Part shown: piece after piece, positions 16,769 to 26,030 of the stretch
Position numbering within the stretch: the first letter of the stretch is position 1
Layout of the letters: every line of letters starts with the position of its first letter
Origin: DSUN01 sp035527715
GTDB lineage: Bacteria; Planctomycetota; PUPC01; DSUN01
Direction: 5' to 3'
Assembly (NCBI GenBank): GCA_035527715.1
Contig: DATKZY010000219.1
Coordinates: 1 to 49,932, forward strand
Length of the DNA: 49,932 nt
The notes under the pieces: model-generated
The model's database searches: none
The model's input: the letters and a program-made list of their open reading frames with translations, nothing else
Told to the model about the DNA's origin: nothing
Translations under genes and position numbers: made by a program

Positions 16769-16957
16769 CTACGGTATCGGCAGACACACTACCGATGTGA
16801 CCTCGCGGTAATGGGCCGAGAGGCCGCCGAGCACCATGGTCGAGATGCCCAGCAGCAGCCCCACGATGACGGCGATGACGATGGCGTACTCGACCGTCAC
16901 CTGGGCCGTCTCGCCCACGAGCAAGCGCCGCACGAACTGTGCCACACGTCTGCCCAT
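16769..16957 (-). CDS. flp: Flp-family type IVb pilin (second copy)
   Basis: A 62-residue pilin-like protein and first gene of the Tad operon. The helix region reads QVTVEYAIVIAVIVGLLLG, with Glu-Tyr at the proper place, but the residue before the predicted cut is Ala (ETA/QVTVEY), not Gly. Start 16957 is chosen because AGGG lies six bases upstream. It is shorter than its neighbour and differs in sequence, so it may be a minor pilin. It is preceded by a good promoter. Confidence 0.85.
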   Translation of the reverse strand: MGRRVAQFVRRLLVGETAQVTVEYAIVIAVIVGLLLGISTMVLGGLSAHYREVTSVVCLPIP

Positions 16958-17014
16958 CGCTTGCCCTAAGTGAATCCACAACAGTGACTTGGCGGCTCCA
17001 CCGCGCGCACTGTT

Positions 17015-17042
17015 AGTATACCACCGGTCCCAGCCCTGTCAA
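17015..17042 (-). promoter_or_regulatory. Promoter of the Tad operon
   Basis: On the minus strand TTGACA (17042-17037), a 16-nt spacer and TATACT (17020-17015) lie 58 nt upstream of the first flp gene. It is divergent from the promoter of the PQQ/CBM9 operon. Confidence 0.75.
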
Positions 17043-17112
17043 GTAGGTGTTTCGCATGACCTTGTGGTTCCGGCTCAAGCGAGCACAACGCCCGGCCCGC
17101 GCCTGAAAACAG

Positions 17113-17142
17113 TTGAACCCTACATGTTTATTATGCTATACT
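17113..17142 (+). promoter_or_regulatory. Promoter of the PQQ/CBM9-S41-NPCBM operon
   Basis: TTGAAC (17113-17118), an 18-nt spacer and TATACT (17137-17142) precede the GTG start at 17233 by 90 nt. The -10 box GCTATACT is the same as in the divergent Tad promoter. Confidence 0.65.
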
Positions 17143-17232
17143 CCTTGCGGGAAGGCCAGCTTTTCTCTCATGGCCCGACACTGCGCCGGGCGCACGCTCC
17201 GGGCAGTCGCCCTCGCCGTAGAGGATACGTTC

Positions 17233-20200
17233 GTGGTCCGTCGTCTCATTGCAGCGCTCGGTGCCTCAGTCGTGGTGCTCGCCACGTGCGACGCGCTCGC
17301 GGCTGAAAGCAGGACCAGGGCCGAAGACAGCTCGCTCTACCTCGAAACGGACCGGGATGCCGAGAAGCTCCTCGAGGCCGCCCGCGCCGCCGTGCGGGCC
17401 GGCAACTGGCGACAGGCGGTGGAGGCGTATCAGCGGGTGGCCGATTTCGCCGGCCGCGCCGGGGCACAACCCCTTGTGGCCGCGGAAGCCGGTGCTACCA
17501 TATATCTGCCCATCCAGGATGCGGCAGCCCAGGAACTCGCCAGGCTCCCGCGCCCCGCGCTCGACCTATACCGCGAGGGGCACGACGCTGCCGCCAAGGC
17601 GGTCTTCGACCGCGCGCTGGCCGCCAGGGATGCCGCCCTGCTCGGCTCCGTGGCCCAGCGGTACCTGGCGACCTCCTGGGGCGATGACGCCCTGGCCACC
17701 CTCGGCTCGCTCGCCTTCGAGCGCGCCGACTACACGGGCGCACTGATGGCCTGGACACGCCTGCTGGAGACGTGCCCCGAGCCAACCGTGCCCCTGCCCC
17801 CGATCCTTGCTCGGATGTGGGTGTGCTGCCGCGCGCTCGGCCAGGATGGCCCCGCTCAGGCCATCACCGAACGCCTCCGCACCCGGCACGCCGACGCCAC
17901 GCTCCGCGCGGGCGGCGAGGAGGTCTCGGTGGCACGCTTCCTCGCCCAGGAAGTGCGACCCGTCGCGAGCGCCCCGCTGAGCGACTGGCCCGCTCTCGGG
18001 GGCGACGCCACCCACGCCCGCCTGATGCGGGGGTTCGCCGAGGTGGGCGGCCCGGCGTGGCGGTTCCCCCTCCCCTACGCGGCGGTCCGCCCGTCCCATC
18101 GAGAAGGCGACCTCTCGCCCTATCCCATTCCACTGCCGATACATGCAACGGTCGTTGGGGACACCGTTTTCCTCGCCGACCACAGTGCCGTGTATGCCCT
18201 GAGCATCGAGACGGGTCAGCCCATCTGGCTGTTCCCCGACGCCCCGGAGGCCGGTCCCCCTGCCGCCCTCGACGAGACGGTCCACGCCGTGGCCTGCGCC
18301 GACGGGCGGGCGTTCGCGCGCCTGGCGCATACGCTTCTGGCGTTCGATGCGGCGACGGGACAGGTGCTCTGGCGCCGCTCGTTCGCCGAGGAGAAGCCCG
18401 AGGCCCTCCCCGAGGAGAAGCCTGAGCCGGAGCCCAAGGCCGACGACGAGCCCGAGGAGCCGCCCAAGAAGAAGGGCAGGGCGAAGACGGGCAAGCTGCT
18501 CGGCACCAAGGTTCGCGTCCTCCTCACCCCGCCCGTGGTCGCGGGGCCCCGCGTGTTCGTGGGCTTCACCCACCTGGGCGAGGAGGCCAGAACGAGCGTG
18601 GTCGCCCTCGACGCGGCGACCGGGCAGGAGGCCTGGCGCACGTTCGTCTGCTCCCGAAGCATCCCGGCCTTCCTGGGGCTGGGCGCCTCGGCCAGCCCCC
18701 CCGCCGTCGCCGGCAACACGGTGTACCTGGCGACCAACCTGGGCACGGTCGCCGCCGTGGACGCCCAGACCGGCGCCATCCGCTGGGTGCACCGCTATCC
18801 GTCGTTCCCCAGCCACCTGCGGCGCAGCATCGTCGAGCGCAACGAGCGGTGGACGAATAGCCCGCTCATCGTGGACGGTGGCCTGGTGTTCGTGGCGCCG
18901 CAGGACGCATCGTCGCTGCTGGCCCTGGACGCTGTGCGCGGAGCGCTCGCCTGGTCGGCGCCGCGCGACGGATGCCGCTACCTGGTGGGCGTCGAGGGGC
19001 GCGGCATCTTCTCCGCCGGCGCGCACGTGGTGGCCACGGGGAAGGCTACAGGGAAACGCCTCTGGAGCACGGAACTTCCGGAGCGGGCCGCCGGCCGGCC
19101 GGCCCTGTGCCAGGGCCGCCTCTACGTGCCCACCGAGAGGGCGTTGCACACGGTGCTCACGGCCGATGGCGCCAGCACCGTCTGCCGCGTGTGGCAGCCC
19201 TTCGAGGAGCCGGGGAACCTCACGGTTGTGGACCGGGCGCTCTTCCTGGCCTCGCGCGACCGCATCTACGCCTTCAGCAACTGGGCAGCCACGGAGGCCG
19301 GCCTGGCCAGGCGTCGCCAGGCCGATGCCGCGGACCCTGTGGTGCCCCTGACGATTGGCCTCCACGAGGCCGCCCGCGGCGCCCACGCCGCGGCCCTGCC
19401 GCACCTGGAGGAGGCCCTGCGCCTGGCGGGCGCCCGGAAGGACGAGGATGCCCTCCGCCGCGCGCGGCAGGCGGTCTTCGATACCTGCCGCTCCCTGGGC
19501 GAGGCCGGCGATGCGACCGCTCTGGCTAAGGCCCTCGCCCACGCCCCGGAGCCGGCGGACAGCGTGGCCGTGCTGCTCGCGCTGGCCCGGCTCCACGAGC
19601 GGCAGGGACGCGCGGCCGAGGCCATCGCCGCATGCCACAGGATCCTCGGGGAGCACGCGGGCGCAACGGGCCGCACGGAGCAGGGCCTGAGGGTCTCCGC
19701 CGGCGCCCTGGCCAGCGCCGAGATCGGCCGCATCCTCAGGGAACTGGGGCGTGCGCCCTATGAGGCCGTCGAGGCCGAGGCCGCCAGGCGGCTCGCCGCG
19801 GCGCGCGCCGACGCGGAACTGGAGAGCATCGTCCGCCGCTTCCCGCACAGCGCCGCGGCGGAGCGGGCCATGCTGCGCCTCCTGGCCGCGCCGAACGCGC
19901 GGGCCATGGCGCCCCACCTGTCGGCCCTGGCTCACGCGATGGCGGCGGACCCTGCGTCCGAGGCCCGGGCCGCCGTCGAGGCAAAGCTGAAGGCGCTCGC
20001 CGACGCGGCGCGGGCCCACGCCACGGCCATGACGCCTCGCTGGCAGGTGCAGACCCGCATCGCCCACCAGCGCATCCAGGTCGTGCCGCTGCCCGGCGCG
20101 CCGCCGGGCCGTCTCTACCTCGCCACGGCCCGGCGCTCGTTCGAGCGGGCCATGCCCTTCGACAGCATCGAGTGCCGCCAGGCCGACACCGGGCAGCTCG

Positions 20201-22338
20201 TGTGGCAGCGCGAGCTGAGCGAATGGGATACCCTGGGCGTGGTCGCCGGCGGCCAGCTTCTCGTCGCCACGTTCGACGAAGTGCTCGCACTGGACCCCCT
20301 CAGCGGCGCGACGCGCTGGCGCGTGTCGCTGGCCGAGCCGGTCGCCGTCGAGAAGCTCGAGCCCGAGGACCCCGCTCCGCCCCCGCGACGGCGCCCGGGC
20401 GCGCGCCTCGGCGAGCCGGGCGAAGGCCCGTGGAGGCCGTGGGAGCGGCGCAGGACCGAGCGCCGCCGCATCGTCGCCCTGGCCGCCGGCCCGCAGGCCG
20501 TGTACGCCGGCCTCATGGGCGGCGAGGTGGCCGCCTTGGGACTCGCCGACGGCGCGAAGCTCTGGAGCCGCCAGCTCGACGCCAGGGTGCTGCTGGCCCG
20601 CGCCCTCTTCGTCCACGACGGCAGGGTCTGGGCCTGCGCGGAGAGCCCGGGGGCCGCCTACGCCCTGAGCGAGAAGGACGGAACCGGCAACGACACCGTG
20701 GTGTTCCAGCGCGACGCCGCGGCCTTCCGAGTGCCCCGGATCACCGACCGCCCGGCCTTCGTGCCCGTCCTGGGCAGGCTCTACGTGGTCGTGGACGACC
20801 ATACGGTCCACGCCCTCGACCTGCGCCAGGGCCGCAGCCTCTGGGAAGCGTACCTCGAGTCCAGCATCAACCGCATCCTGGCCAGCGACGACGGGGAGTT
20901 CTGCTACGCCATTCCCGACGTCTTCCTGCACGACGCCCAGATCGTGTCGCTCCACCCCGACACAGGCAAGGTGCGGCGCCGCCGCTCCGTGCTCGGCGGC
21001 TCGCTGACCGATGCCGTCCTGGGGCCCGGCGCGCTCTACGTGGCCGAGCGCGACAACGACAACGCCCTGGTGATCCAGGCCCTGGACGCGGTGGACCTGA
21101 GCGAGCGGTGGCGCACCGCGCCGCTCCAGCTCGCGCAGCCCACGGGCATCGCCCTGGCCGACGGGCTTCTCGCCGTCGCGGGCCGCCACGCGGGACAGCG
21201 CGCAGCCGTCCTCATCGCCACAGCCAACGGACGCCTCCTGGGCGACGCGGAGCCGAGGGGCGCGAACGAGCTCTCGGCGGCCCTCGCGGGCGACCTCCTG
21301 GTCCTCGGCTCCGACCGCGGCATCTTCGCCTACGGCCCCTCGGACGCCGAGGGCCTCGACCAGCGGGTGGCCGCCCTGAGCGCCCGGGCGCGGCAGGGCG
21401 ACCGGTCGGCCCTGGCGCCCCTGGCCGTCGCGCTCTACCAGCGCGGCGACGAGAAGCGCGCCATCGCCCTGCTCGCCCAGGCCCTCAGCGACGAGGCCCT
21501 GCCCGCCGCCGACTACGCGACGCTGAAGGACCTCCTCAACTCGCTGCGCGAGTCGCTCGCCTCGCGCGAGCCGGCCACGCTCGAGACCGCGCAGATGCTC
21601 GTGCCGCCGAACATTGACGGCGCCATTGACGAGCCCTGGCGCGCCGACCTGGCCGCCCGGCTCAATGGCCCCGCCTACATTGACGAAGTCCAGGGCATTC
21701 CCATCCCCGAGGCCCGCTGGCGCTCCCCCAGCGACCTCTCCGCCGTCCTCTACACCGGCTGGGATGCCAAGCACTTCTACTTCGCACTCGACGTCAGCGA
21801 CGACGTCCACCGCACCTACACCGGCCAGAGCGACACGTGGGTCGGCGACGGCCTGATCATCTCGGTGGACTGCGAGAACGACGGCGGCTACGGCTACCGC
21901 TTCACCGGCAAGGACCTCCTCCTCACCCTCGCCCTCACCCGCAAGGACGAACGCCGCGACGACGACGAGGGCGACGACGAGCCCAGCGGCGAATACCGCG
22001 TGCGCCTCAAGGACGACAATTCGGGCGCCATCTACGAGGTCGCCGTGCCCTGGGACTACCTGGGCATCGAGAACCCCGGGCCGGGCCTGCGCTTTGGCTT
22101 CAACATCACCGTGACCGACGACGATGGCGACCGAGCGGTGAAAGCGATTTCCTGGACGCCTGGGATGATTCTCGACCGCGACCGCATGCTGATGATCCGG
22201 GGCTTCACCCCCGCCTTGTTTGGCGACGTGCTGCTCACGGGGCAGCAGGCCGGCCCTGCCCCCCTGTGGACTCCGCCGCCCCCCGCGCGCGACGACCCGC
22301 TGCGCGTCTATCGGATCCGCCCGTCGAAGGAGAAATGA
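17233..22338 (+). CDS. Giant exported PQQ-like beta-propeller protein with CBM9 domain
   Basis: The product has 1,701 residues. The N terminus (VRRLIAALGASVVVLATC, then DALAA) is a signal peptide. After a TPR-like helical part (residues about 40-240) come two BamB/PQQ-like propellers (about 252-690 and 935-1370), with repeats such as VYALSIETGQPIW and VVALDAATGQEAW. They are separated by a helical TPR-like linker (about 700-930). The C-terminal 250 residues (from NIDGAIDEPW, about 1453) resemble a CBM9/DOMON-type sandwich. An acidic-basic insert (386-421, PEPEPKADDEPEEPPKKKG) interrupts propeller one. GTG 17233 is chosen for GAGG eight bases upstream and the signal peptide; ATG 17170 is an alternative. 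It overlaps no gene; the next starts four bases after its stop. Role unknown; probably an envelope scaffold or sensor. Confidence 0.85.
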   Translation: MVRRLIAALGASVVVLATCDALAAESRTRAEDSSLYLETDRDAEKLLEAARAAVRAGNWRQAVEAYQRVADFAGRAGAQPLVAAEAGATIYLPIQDAAAQELARLPRPALDLYREGHDAAAKAVFDRALAARDAALLGSVAQRYLATSWGDDALATLGSLAFERADYTGALMAWTRLLETCPEPTVPLPPILARMWVCCRALGQDGPAQAITERLRTRHADATLRAGGEEVSVARFLAQEVRPVASAPLSDWPALGGDATHARLMRGFAEVGGPAWRFPLPYAAVRPSHREGDLSPYPIPLPIHATVVGDTVFLADHSAVYALSIETGQPIWLFPDAPEAGPPAALDETVHAVACADGRAFARLAHTLLAFDAATGQVLWRRSFAEEKPEALPEEKPEPEPKADDEPEEPPKKKGRAKTGKLLGTKVRVLLTPPVVAGPRVFVGFTHLGEEARTSVVALDAATGQEAWRTFVCSRSIPAFLGLGASASPPAVAGNTVYLATNLGTVAAVDAQTGAIRWVHRYPSFPSHLRRSIVERNERWTNSPLIVDGGLVFVAPQDASSLLALDAVRGALAWSAPRDGCRYLVGVEGRGIFSAGAHVVATGKATGKRLWSTELPERAAGRPALCQGRLYVPTERALHTVLTADGASTVCRVWQPFEEPGNLTVVDRALFLASRDRIYAFSNWAATEAGLARRRQADAADPVVPLTIGLHEAARGAHAAALPHLEEALRLAGARKDEDALRRARQAVFDTCRSLGEAGDATALAKALAHAPEPADSVAVLLALARLHERQGRAAEAIAACHRILGEHAGATGRTEQGLRVSAGALASAEIGRILRELGRAPYEAVEAEAARRLAAARADAELESIVRRFPHSAAAERAMLRLLAAPNARAMAPHLSALAHAMAADPASEARAAVEAKLKALADAARAHATAMTPRWQVQTRIAHQRIQVVPLPGAPPGRLYLATARRSFERAMPFDSIECRQADTGQLVWQRELSEWDTLGVVAGGQLLVATFDEVLALDPLSGATRWRVSLAEPVAVEKLEPEDPAPPPRRRPGARLGEPGEGPWRPWERRRTERRRIVALAAGPQAVYAGLMGGEVAALGLADGAKLWSRQLDARVLLARALFVHDGRVWACAESPGAAYALSEKDGTGNDTVVFQRDAAAFRVPRITDRPAFVPVLGRLYVVVDDHTVHALDLRQGRSLWEAYLESSINRILASDDGEFCYAIPDVFLHDAQIVSLHPDTGKVRRRRSVLGGSLTDAVLGPGALYVAERDNDNALVIQALDAVDLSERWRTAPLQLAQPTGIALADGLLAVAGRHAGQRAAVLIATANGRLLGDAEPRGANELSAALAGDLLVLGSDRGIFAYGPSDAEGLDQRVAALSARARQGDRSALAPLAVALYQRGDEKRAIALLAQALSDEALPAADYATLKDLLNSLRESLASREPATLETAQMLVPPNIDGAIDEPWRADLAARLNGPAYIDEVQGIPIPEARWRSPSDLSAVLYTGWDAKHFYFALDVSDDVHRTYTGQSDTWVGDGLIISVDCENDGGYGYRFTGKDLLLTLALTRKDERRDDDEGDDEPSGEYRVRLKDDNSGAIYEVAVPWDYLGIENPGPGLRFGFNITVTDDDGDRAVKAISWTPGMILDRDRMLMIRGFTPALFGDVLLTGQQAGPAPLWTPPPPARDDPLRVYRIRPSKEK

Positions 22339-22342
22339 GCTG

Positions 22343-24529
22343 ATGCGTCGCCCGTGCCTCGCCCTCGCATTTCTGGCCGCGCTGTGCGCCATCCGTCCCG
22401 CCCTGCCCGCCGCGCCGGACCTCGATAAGCAGGTGGACGCCATCATCTCCAGGCTCCGGCGCGCGAGCATCGAGGAGGTGCTGGCCGCCGAGCGGCAGCT
22501 CGCCGCGCTCGGCGCCGAGGCCGTGCCGATCCTCAAGGGCCAACTGGCCAAGGCCCAGCCGCCGGCCCAGCTCGCCCTGGCCAAGGCCCTCTGCGCCCTC
22601 GGCAGCCCCGAGGAAACCGTGGGGCCACTGGTCGCCCTCATCGAGGCCCGGCGCGCCCCGGAGCTCGGGGTGGTCGCCGCCGCGGTCCTGGGCGAGGAGC
22701 CGGCCCGCGACCTCCCGGCCACCGAGCGCGAGCTCCTGCGCCTGGCCGACGATGCGACGCTGGCGCCCGAGGTCGCCCGGGCCGTCGCACGCTCCCTCTA
22801 CTTCACCGCCACCACCGAGGCGAGCCTCAAGAAGGCCAACGCCGCCCTCCGCCGCCTCCTGGTGGCCGCGAAGGACGACGCCGTGCGGCGCGACTGCGCG
22901 CTCGCCCTCGCGGAGATCGACGACTTCCATCCCCCGGTCGAGGACACCCTGAAGGTGATGGAGCGGGAGCCGACGACGGCGGGCCGCCTCGCCCACGCGC
23001 TGCTCCAGAACCGCAGCCTGCGCACCCTCCTCCTCAAGCCCAGGAGCCGCGAAGGCTCCCTCAACGACAAGCTCCTCGAGGAAGTGAAGGCCCGAATCCA
23101 GATGTTCCACGTCGAGGAGCCGCTCCCCGACCAGATCCTGGTGGACGCCGCGGCCAAAGGCATGGTCGGCGCCCTCCAGCGCGGGGACCACCCGGACCGC
23201 CACAGCGCCTTCTTCGACGAGGAGGAGTGGAAGAAGTTCCGCGAGCACATCGCAGGGCGCTACGCAGGCATCGGGGCCGTCGTCCAGTTCATGAAGCACT
23301 TCGACACGGGCGACACCCCGGTCTTCACCGTCGTGCGCCCCACCTACAACGGCCCCGCCTACAAGGCCGGCATCCGCTCCTACGACCGCATCCTCGAGGT
23401 CGCCGGCCAGCCGACCACGGGGAAGAAGCCCGACGAGATCATCGGCCTCCTCCGCGGCAAGCCCGGCACCGACGCCGAGCTGGCCATCACCCGCCCCGGC
23501 TCGACGGAGAAGCAGACGCTCAAGGTCACCCGGGCCGAGATTGACGTGCCGAGCGTCAGCCACCAGCTCCTCCCGGCCAAGGTGGGCTACGTGCGGCTGA
23601 CGGTCTTCAGCAACTCGACGGCGCGCGACCTCGACGTCGCGCTCGGCGCCCTCGAGAAGCAGGGCATCGCCGCCCTTGTCCTCGACCTGCGCAACAACCC
23701 CGGCGGCCAGCTCCAGGCCTCCGTGGAGATCGCCGACGAGTTCCTCAAGGACAACAAGCTCATCGTCTACACCGAGGGCCGCAACAAGCGCATCGCCCCG
23801 CGCGAGGAGTACCGCACGAAGGACCCGACGACGCACCCCGACTACCCGATGGCCGTGCTCGTGAACGGCGGCAGCGCCAGCGCCTCGGAGATCGTCGCCG
23901 GCGCCCTCCAGGACCACCAGCGCGCCGTCCTCGTCGGCACGAGGACCTTCGGCAAGGGAAGCGTCCAGAAGCTCTTCCCCCTCCAGGCCACCGCGGGGCA
24001 GAGCGGCCTCAAGCTCACCGTCGCGAAGTACTTCCTCCCCAGCGGCCGCAGCATCCACGGCAAGGGCGTCGAGCCCGACGTCAAGGTGAGCTACAAGGCG
24101 CCCTTCACCGTCAAGGACTTCGAGCACCTGCGCGAGACCGGCGCCTTTCATCGCTACACCGCAGCCCACTGGGCCAAGCACAAGGACGCCCTCAAGAAGC
24201 TCGCGGAGTTCGACGGCCTCGACCCCTCGGCGTATCCCGAGTTCGACGCCTGGCACAAGGCCATGGCCGCGGAGATCGGCCGCGACAAGGCCCGGCGGCT
24301 GCTCCGCGCCTGGCTCCGCATCGTCGCCGCCGACGACCGCGGAGCCGAGTTCGCCTGCGACTACGAGGAGGACAACCAGCTCCAGCGCGCCATCATCGAG
24401 GTCCTCCGCAACAACAAGTCCCTCGACCCCAAGACCATCCCCGAGTACCGCGCCTTCGCCTCCCTGCCCCTCACGAAGGAGGAGCCGGACAAGGAGGACG
24501 AGTTGCCCGAGGGACACCCCGAGGAGTAG
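22343..24529 (+). CDS. S41-family C-terminal processing protease with HEAT-like domain
   Basis: This exported serine protease has 728 residues and a signal peptide ending near APD (residue 25). Residues 30-230 are HEAT-like helices. A PDZ domain follows (about 309-395, with DTPVFTVVRPTYNGPAYKAG), then the S41 core (about 400-585). The catalytic dyad is visible: S513 in NGGSASASE and K538 in GTRTFGKGS, 25 residues apart as in tail-specific proteases. The last 140 residues are charged and helical. It starts four bases after the PQQ/CBM9 gene, so the two are surely cotranscribed. Substrate unknown; quality control of exported proteins is likely. Confidence 0.92.
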   Translation: MRRPCLALAFLAALCAIRPALPAAPDLDKQVDAIISRLRRASIEEVLAAERQLAALGAEAVPILKGQLAKAQPPAQLALAKALCALGSPEETVGPLVALIEARRAPELGVVAAAVLGEEPARDLPATERELLRLADDATLAPEVARAVARSLYFTATTEASLKKANAALRRLLVAAKDDAVRRDCALALAEIDDFHPPVEDTLKVMEREPTTAGRLAHALLQNRSLRTLLLKPRSREGSLNDKLLEEVKARIQMFHVEEPLPDQILVDAAAKGMVGALQRGDHPDRHSAFFDEEEWKKFREHIAGRYAGIGAVVQFMKHFDTGDTPVFTVVRPTYNGPAYKAGIRSYDRILEVAGQPTTGKKPDEIIGLLRGKPGTDAELAITRPGSTEKQTLKVTRAEIDVPSVSHQLLPAKVGYVRLTVFSNSTARDLDVALGALEKQGIAALVLDLRNNPGGQLQASVEIADEFLKDNKLIVYTEGRNKRIAPREEYRTKDPTTHPDYPMAVLVNGGSASASEIVAGALQDHQRAVLVGTRTFGKGSVQKLFPLQATAGQSGLKLTVAKYFLPSGRSIHGKGVEPDVKVSYKAPFTVKDFEHLRETGAFHRYTAAHWAKHKDALKKLAEFDGLDPSAYPEFDAWHKAMAAEIGRDKARRLLRAWLRIVAADDRGAEFACDYEEDNQLQRAIIEVLRNNKSLDPKTIPEYRAFASLPLTKEEPDKEDELPEGHPEE

Positions 24530-24534
24530 ACCGG

Positions 24535-25734
24535 ATGGCGTATTCCTGTGCGCGTTCCGGATTCCGGTCCGCAATCGCCCTCATTCTCCTCCCCCTCCTC
24601 GCCCACGCCGCCGAGCCGCGTCCCCTCCCCGTCCGCGCCGTCACCGTGACCGAGGAGGCCATCGAGGGCGGCCTGCTCGCCATTCACCCCGCACCCGCCA
24701 TCGAGCTGCGCGTGGAGACGGGCACGCGCACGGTCGCCTGCGCCGACCTCCTGGCGCTCGAGCTGCGCCAGGGCAAACCCGTCCCCAGCCGCACCGATGC
24801 CGCCGTCGTGCTGCGTAACGGCGATTGCCTGCGCGGCGCCATCCAGGGCGGAAGCTCCCGCGCCGTCACCGTGCACAGCCCCGTGTTTGGCACCGCCGAG
24901 TGCCCGCTCCAGGCCGTCGCACGCATCGAGCTCCCCGTCCCGCAGCCCCCGCGCCCCCTCCAGGCCGCCGAGAAGCTCGACCGGCTGCTCCTGCGCAACA
25001 ACGAGACGATCGAAGGCACCCTCGAATCGCTCGACGCCAAGGGCATCAAGTTCCGCTCCGCCCTGCTCGGCGACCTCGACGTCGCCTTCGACCGCCTCGC
25101 CGCCGTCGTCTTCGCCACCCAGGCCGGCGCGCCGCCGAAGCCCTCCCAGGGCGTCGTCGCCATCGCGCACGCCGACGACGGCACGACCCTCTCGGGCCAA
25201 CTCCAGGGGCTGAAGGACGGCGGCGTCGAGCTCCAGGCCGCCTTCGGCGCCGCCCTCTCGCTGCGCCTCGCACGGCTCCTGAGCCTCGAGTTCCGCGGCG
25301 GCCGCCTCGTCTACCTCTCGGACCTCGAGCCCGCGGAGGCCCGCGAGACCCCCTTCTTCGACCTCGTGTGGCACTACCGCCGCGACGCGAGCGTGGATGG
25401 CAACCCCCTCCGCATCGGCGAGCGCACCTATCGCAAGGGCCTCGGCGTCCACTCGCGCTGCGAGCTCACCTACGCCCTGGGCGGCACCTACGCCCGATTC
25501 CAGACCGACGTCGGCCTCGACGAAGAGGTGGGAGAGAAGGGCAACGTGGACATTGAGGTCCGCGTGGACGGCAAGGTGAAGTTCGAGCGGAAGGCCCTCA
25601 CCGGCCGCGACGAGCCCCTGGCCGTGACCGTGGACGTCGCGGGCGCCGCCCGCCTCACCCTCGTGGTGGACTTCGGCGCCGACTTCGACATCTGCGACCA
25701 CCTCGACTGGGCGAACGCCCGCCTGATCCGCTGA
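24535..25734 (+). CDS. Exported NPCBM-type carbohydrate-binding protein
   Basis: The product has 399 residues with a signal peptide (ALILLPLLAHAAE, cut near residue 26). The middle has repeated beta-strand blocks (RNGDCLRGAIQG, RNNETIEGTLES, DDGTTLSGQLQG), each about 85 residues apart, like three small Sm-type barrels. The C terminus (about 265-399, with YRKGLGVHSRCELTYALGG and ARFQTDVGLDEEV) matches the NPCBM galactose-binding-like domain. It begins five bases after the S41 gene and completes the operon. Sugar or glycoprotein binding at the cell surface is inferred from the domain. Confidence 0.88.
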   Translation: MAYSCARSGFRSAIALILLPLLAHAAEPRPLPVRAVTVTEEAIEGGLLAIHPAPAIELRVETGTRTVACADLLALELRQGKPVPSRTDAAVVLRNGDCLRGAIQGGSSRAVTVHSPVFGTAECPLQAVARIELPVPQPPRPLQAAEKLDRLLLRNNETIEGTLESLDAKGIKFRSALLGDLDVAFDRLAAVVFATQAGAPPKPSQGVVAIAHADDGTTLSGQLQGLKDGGVELQAAFGAALSLRLARLLSLEFRGGRLVYLSDLEPAEARETPFFDLVWHYRRDASVDGNPLRIGERTYRKGLGVHSRCELTYALGGTYARFQTDVGLDEEVGEKGNVDIEVRVDGKVKFERKALTGRDEPLAVTVDVAGAARLTLVVDFGADFDICDHLDWANARLIR

Positions 25735-25854
25735 GGCCGGTCCGCCCCCTCCACTGACGCCTGCCCCTGCGCCTTCCGAGTCGTACCTTCCTTCTTCTGG
25801 CTCATGCGCCCCGAGCGATCATCCGCGCGGCTCTCGACCCGCGTCCCGCCCACC

Positions 25855-25890
25855 AGGCGCTCACCCGTGCGCCAGGGGGGGTGAGCGCCT
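25855..25890. repeat. Palindromic repeat, copy 1 (AGGCGCTCACC)
   Basis: An 11-bp perfect stem (25855-25865 with 25880-25890) surrounds a 14-nt loop. It is a shorter copy of the palindrome at 25985-26030 and lies in the same gap. The gap from 25735 to 26023 has no gene. Both copies sit between converging transcription units and could terminate them. Confidence 0.8.
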
Positions 25891-25984
25891 AGCGGAGGGC
25901 GGCTGAGCCAATGCCGTGGTAGCCGTAAGAGCCCAATCTGCCGAAGGTTACAGCCAGTGGAGGGTCCCACGCAGCCAGCTAGTT

Positions 25985-26030
25985 GCGCTAGGCGCTCACG
26001 TGTGCGCAATGGGAGGTGAGCGCCTAGCGC
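25985..26030. repeat. Palindromic repeat, copy 2 (GCGCTAGGCGCTCAC)
   Basis: A 15-bp perfect stem (25985-25999 with 26016-26030) surrounds a 16-nt loop. The right arm overlaps the last codons of lspA. The core matches the copy at 25855-25890, so this is a dispersed palindromic family with at least two members here. Confidence 0.85.

Noticed and set aside
17566..22722. 1718-residue minus-strand frame opposite the PQQ/CBM9 gene
   Set aside because: Antisense shadow from GC bias; Arg/Gly/His-rich and without domains.
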